Shown here: one piece after another, positions 6,877-7,471 of the stretch
How the letters are laid out: every line of letters begins with the position of its first letter
How positions within the stretch are numbered: the stretch's first letter is position 1
Assembly (NCBI GenBank): GCA_002380945.1
Contig: DFWO01000045.1
Coordinates: forward strand, 12,493-19,963
Reading direction: 5' to 3'
Length of the DNA stretch: 7,471 nt
From: Methylococcaceae bacterium UBA4132
Lineage (GTDB): Bacteria; Pseudomonadota; Gammaproteobacteria; Methylococcales; Methylomonadaceae
Made by a program: the position numbers and the translations under genes
Notes under the pieces: model-generated
Database searches by the model: none
What the model was told of the DNA's origin: nothing
Seen by the model: the letters and a program-made list of their open reading frames with translations, nothing else

Positions 6877-7389
6877 ATGAATAATGAAGAAAACACTGAA
6901 CAAGTTGTAGAAACTGAACAAGCGGCAGAAGTTGAGCAAGTTGTAGAGTCGTCAAATAAGGCGGGCAATATAATTTCCCTTATTTTGAATTTAAAAGAAA
7001 ACAATCCAAAAGTATTTTTTGGTGCTATTGGTGGGATTGTTGTCCTGTTAATTCTAATCATGAGTGGCGGTAATGATGCGAAAATTGTTTCAGGTCCTGT
7101 GATTAAAAACTTAGCGATAGGTCAGAAATATGTGTTAAAAAGTGCTAACAGCTATGATCCAGCGGCAACAATTCGGTTGGTTGCAGTACCAGGTGCTATA
7201 GCGGCGTATGATGACACCGAAGAAGCAGATAGAAATACACCCTGTCAGCATATTCCTCAAGGAACACCTGTATCAGTTCTAGAACTCCAAGACGCTTATG
7301 GAACAAAAAATGCGTTTGTTAAAGTGCTGATAGAAGATGGTGAGTGCAAAGGTAAGGATGGTTGGGCTTTAGCAATTGACGTACAATAA
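6877..7389 (+). CDS. Small single-pass membrane protein with Glu-rich repeat and possible SH3-like domain
   Basis: I do not recognise this 170-residue protein as a named family. It has three parts. Residues 1-27 are acidic and include three hexapeptides of the form EQxxEx. Residues about 47-65 (FFGAIGGIVVLLILIMSGG) form one hydrophobic helix preceded by KENNPK; the preceding Lys favours an N-in orientation with the C-terminal part in the periplasm. Residues about 80-170 contain short strands (KYVLKSA, IRLVAVPG, TPVSVLEL, AFVKVLI) and end in GKDGWALAIDV, which resembles the last strands of bacterial SH3 domains with their G-W motif. Two cysteines, in NTPCQH and GECKG, could form a disulfide if periplasmic. 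The start is firm: GAGGA at 6866-6870 lies six bases before the ATG. It stands alone between a 154-base gap and a tRNA promoter. A cell-envelope binding role is inference. Confidence 0.8.
   Translation: MNNEENTEQVVETEQAAEVEQVVESSNKAGNIISLILNLKENNPKVFFGAIGGIVVLLILIMSGGNDAKIVSGPVIKNLAIGQKYVLKSANSYDPAATIRLVAVPGAIAAYDDTEEADRNTPCQHIPQGTPVSVLELQDAYGTKNAFVKVLIEDGECKGKDGWALAIDVQ
6898..6951 (+). repeat. Three tandem 18-base units in the membrane protein gene
   Basis: Three adjacent 18-base units (6898-6915, 6916-6933, 6934-6951) encode EQVVET, EQAAEV and EQVVES. The first and third are nearly identical at DNA level, the second differs mainly in its middle codons. The pattern suggests duplication followed by divergence, so copy number may vary between strains. 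Confidence 0.75.
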
Positions 7390-7403
7390 TATAAAAATAA
7401 GGC

Positions 7404-7431
7404 TTGACGATATAAAAATATTCGGTATAAT
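7404..7431 (+). promoter_or_regulatory. Strong sigma-70 promoter of the tRNA gene
   Basis: TTGACG (7404-7409, five of six consensus bases) and TATAAT (7426-7431, perfect) are separated by 16 bases. Transcription would start near 7438, about 12 bases before the tRNA. The -35 lies only 15 bases after the stop of the preceding gene, and no terminator is seen in between, so read-through from that gene into the tRNA is possible. Confidence 0.88.
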
Positions 7432-7449
7432 GCACAAATAAATTGAATT

Positions 7450-7471
7450 GCGGGAATAGCTCAGTGGTAGA
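7450..7471 (+). tRNA. tRNA-Gly, probably GCC anticodon (5' part, cut by window end)
   Basis: The last 22 bases begin with the acceptor strand GCGGGAA, then TA and the D-arm start GCTCAGTGGTAGA. This is the 5' end of bacterial tRNA-Gly, and among the Gly isoacceptors it matches the GCC type of Escherichia coli except for a D-loop one base shorter. The anticodon lies beyond the window, so the isoacceptor is inferred. The near-consensus promoter just upstream supports a real gene, perhaps the first of a tRNA cluster. Confidence 0.9.

Noticed and set aside
7380..7425. AT-rich tract before the tRNA promoter as a terminator for the small membrane protein gene
   Set aside because: ATATAAAAATAT-type sequence is self-complementary only in A/T and has no GC stem or T run; its location fits the promoter spacer better.
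1..7471. CRISPR array, insertion sequence, toxin-antitoxin or phage defence system
   Set aside because: No spaced direct repeats, transposase, integrase, small paired toxin-like genes or nuclease motifs were found on either strand.

Overview
The window looks like ordinary chromosomal DNA from an AT-leaning gammaproteobacterium. The FtsH fragment is close to the enterobacterial protein along its whole visible length, and the tRNA start matches gammaproteobacterial tRNA-Gly. The four-gene ABC set is a type I associate with PQQ-dependent alcohol oxidation, so a methylotroph or methanotroph-like gammaproteobacterium (Methylococcales or a relative) is a reasonable but unproven guess. Every gene is on the + strand.

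Layout: (1) Bases 1-996 hold the 3' part of ftsH, the membrane AAA+ zinc protease, closed by a clear intrinsic terminator at 1014-1039. (2) Bases 1173-4990 hold a compact four-gene operon: a periplasmic ABC binding-protein-like gene, a seven-bladed YVTN-type beta-propeller, an ABC ATPase and an ABC-2 type permease. Consecutive genes overlap by 11, 4 and 4 bases, which suggests translational coupling. The set matches the 'PQQ-dependent alcohol dehydrogenase system' ABC families as I remember them. No quinoprotein dehydrogenase, cytochrome c or pqq gene lies in the window, and the transported substrate of such systems is not established. (3) Bases 5055-6722 hold a 555-residue soluble protein, visibly more AT-rich than the operon, whose architecture suggests a degenerate PilZ-like c-di-GMP receptor related to FimW. 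It may have its own extended -10 promoter. (4) Bases 6877-7389 hold a small single-pass membrane protein with a Glu-rich hexapeptide repeat on the N-terminal side and a possible SH3-like domain on the other. (5) A near-consensus sigma-70 promoter at 7404-7431 drives a tRNA-Gly gene that starts at 7450 and is cut by the window end.

The most unusual local signal is a perfect GC-rich 10-bp palindrome of the REP type at 2460-2480, sitting in frame in the long N-terminal region of the beta-propeller's signal peptide. I found no CRISPR array, transposase, phage gene or obviously new defence system.
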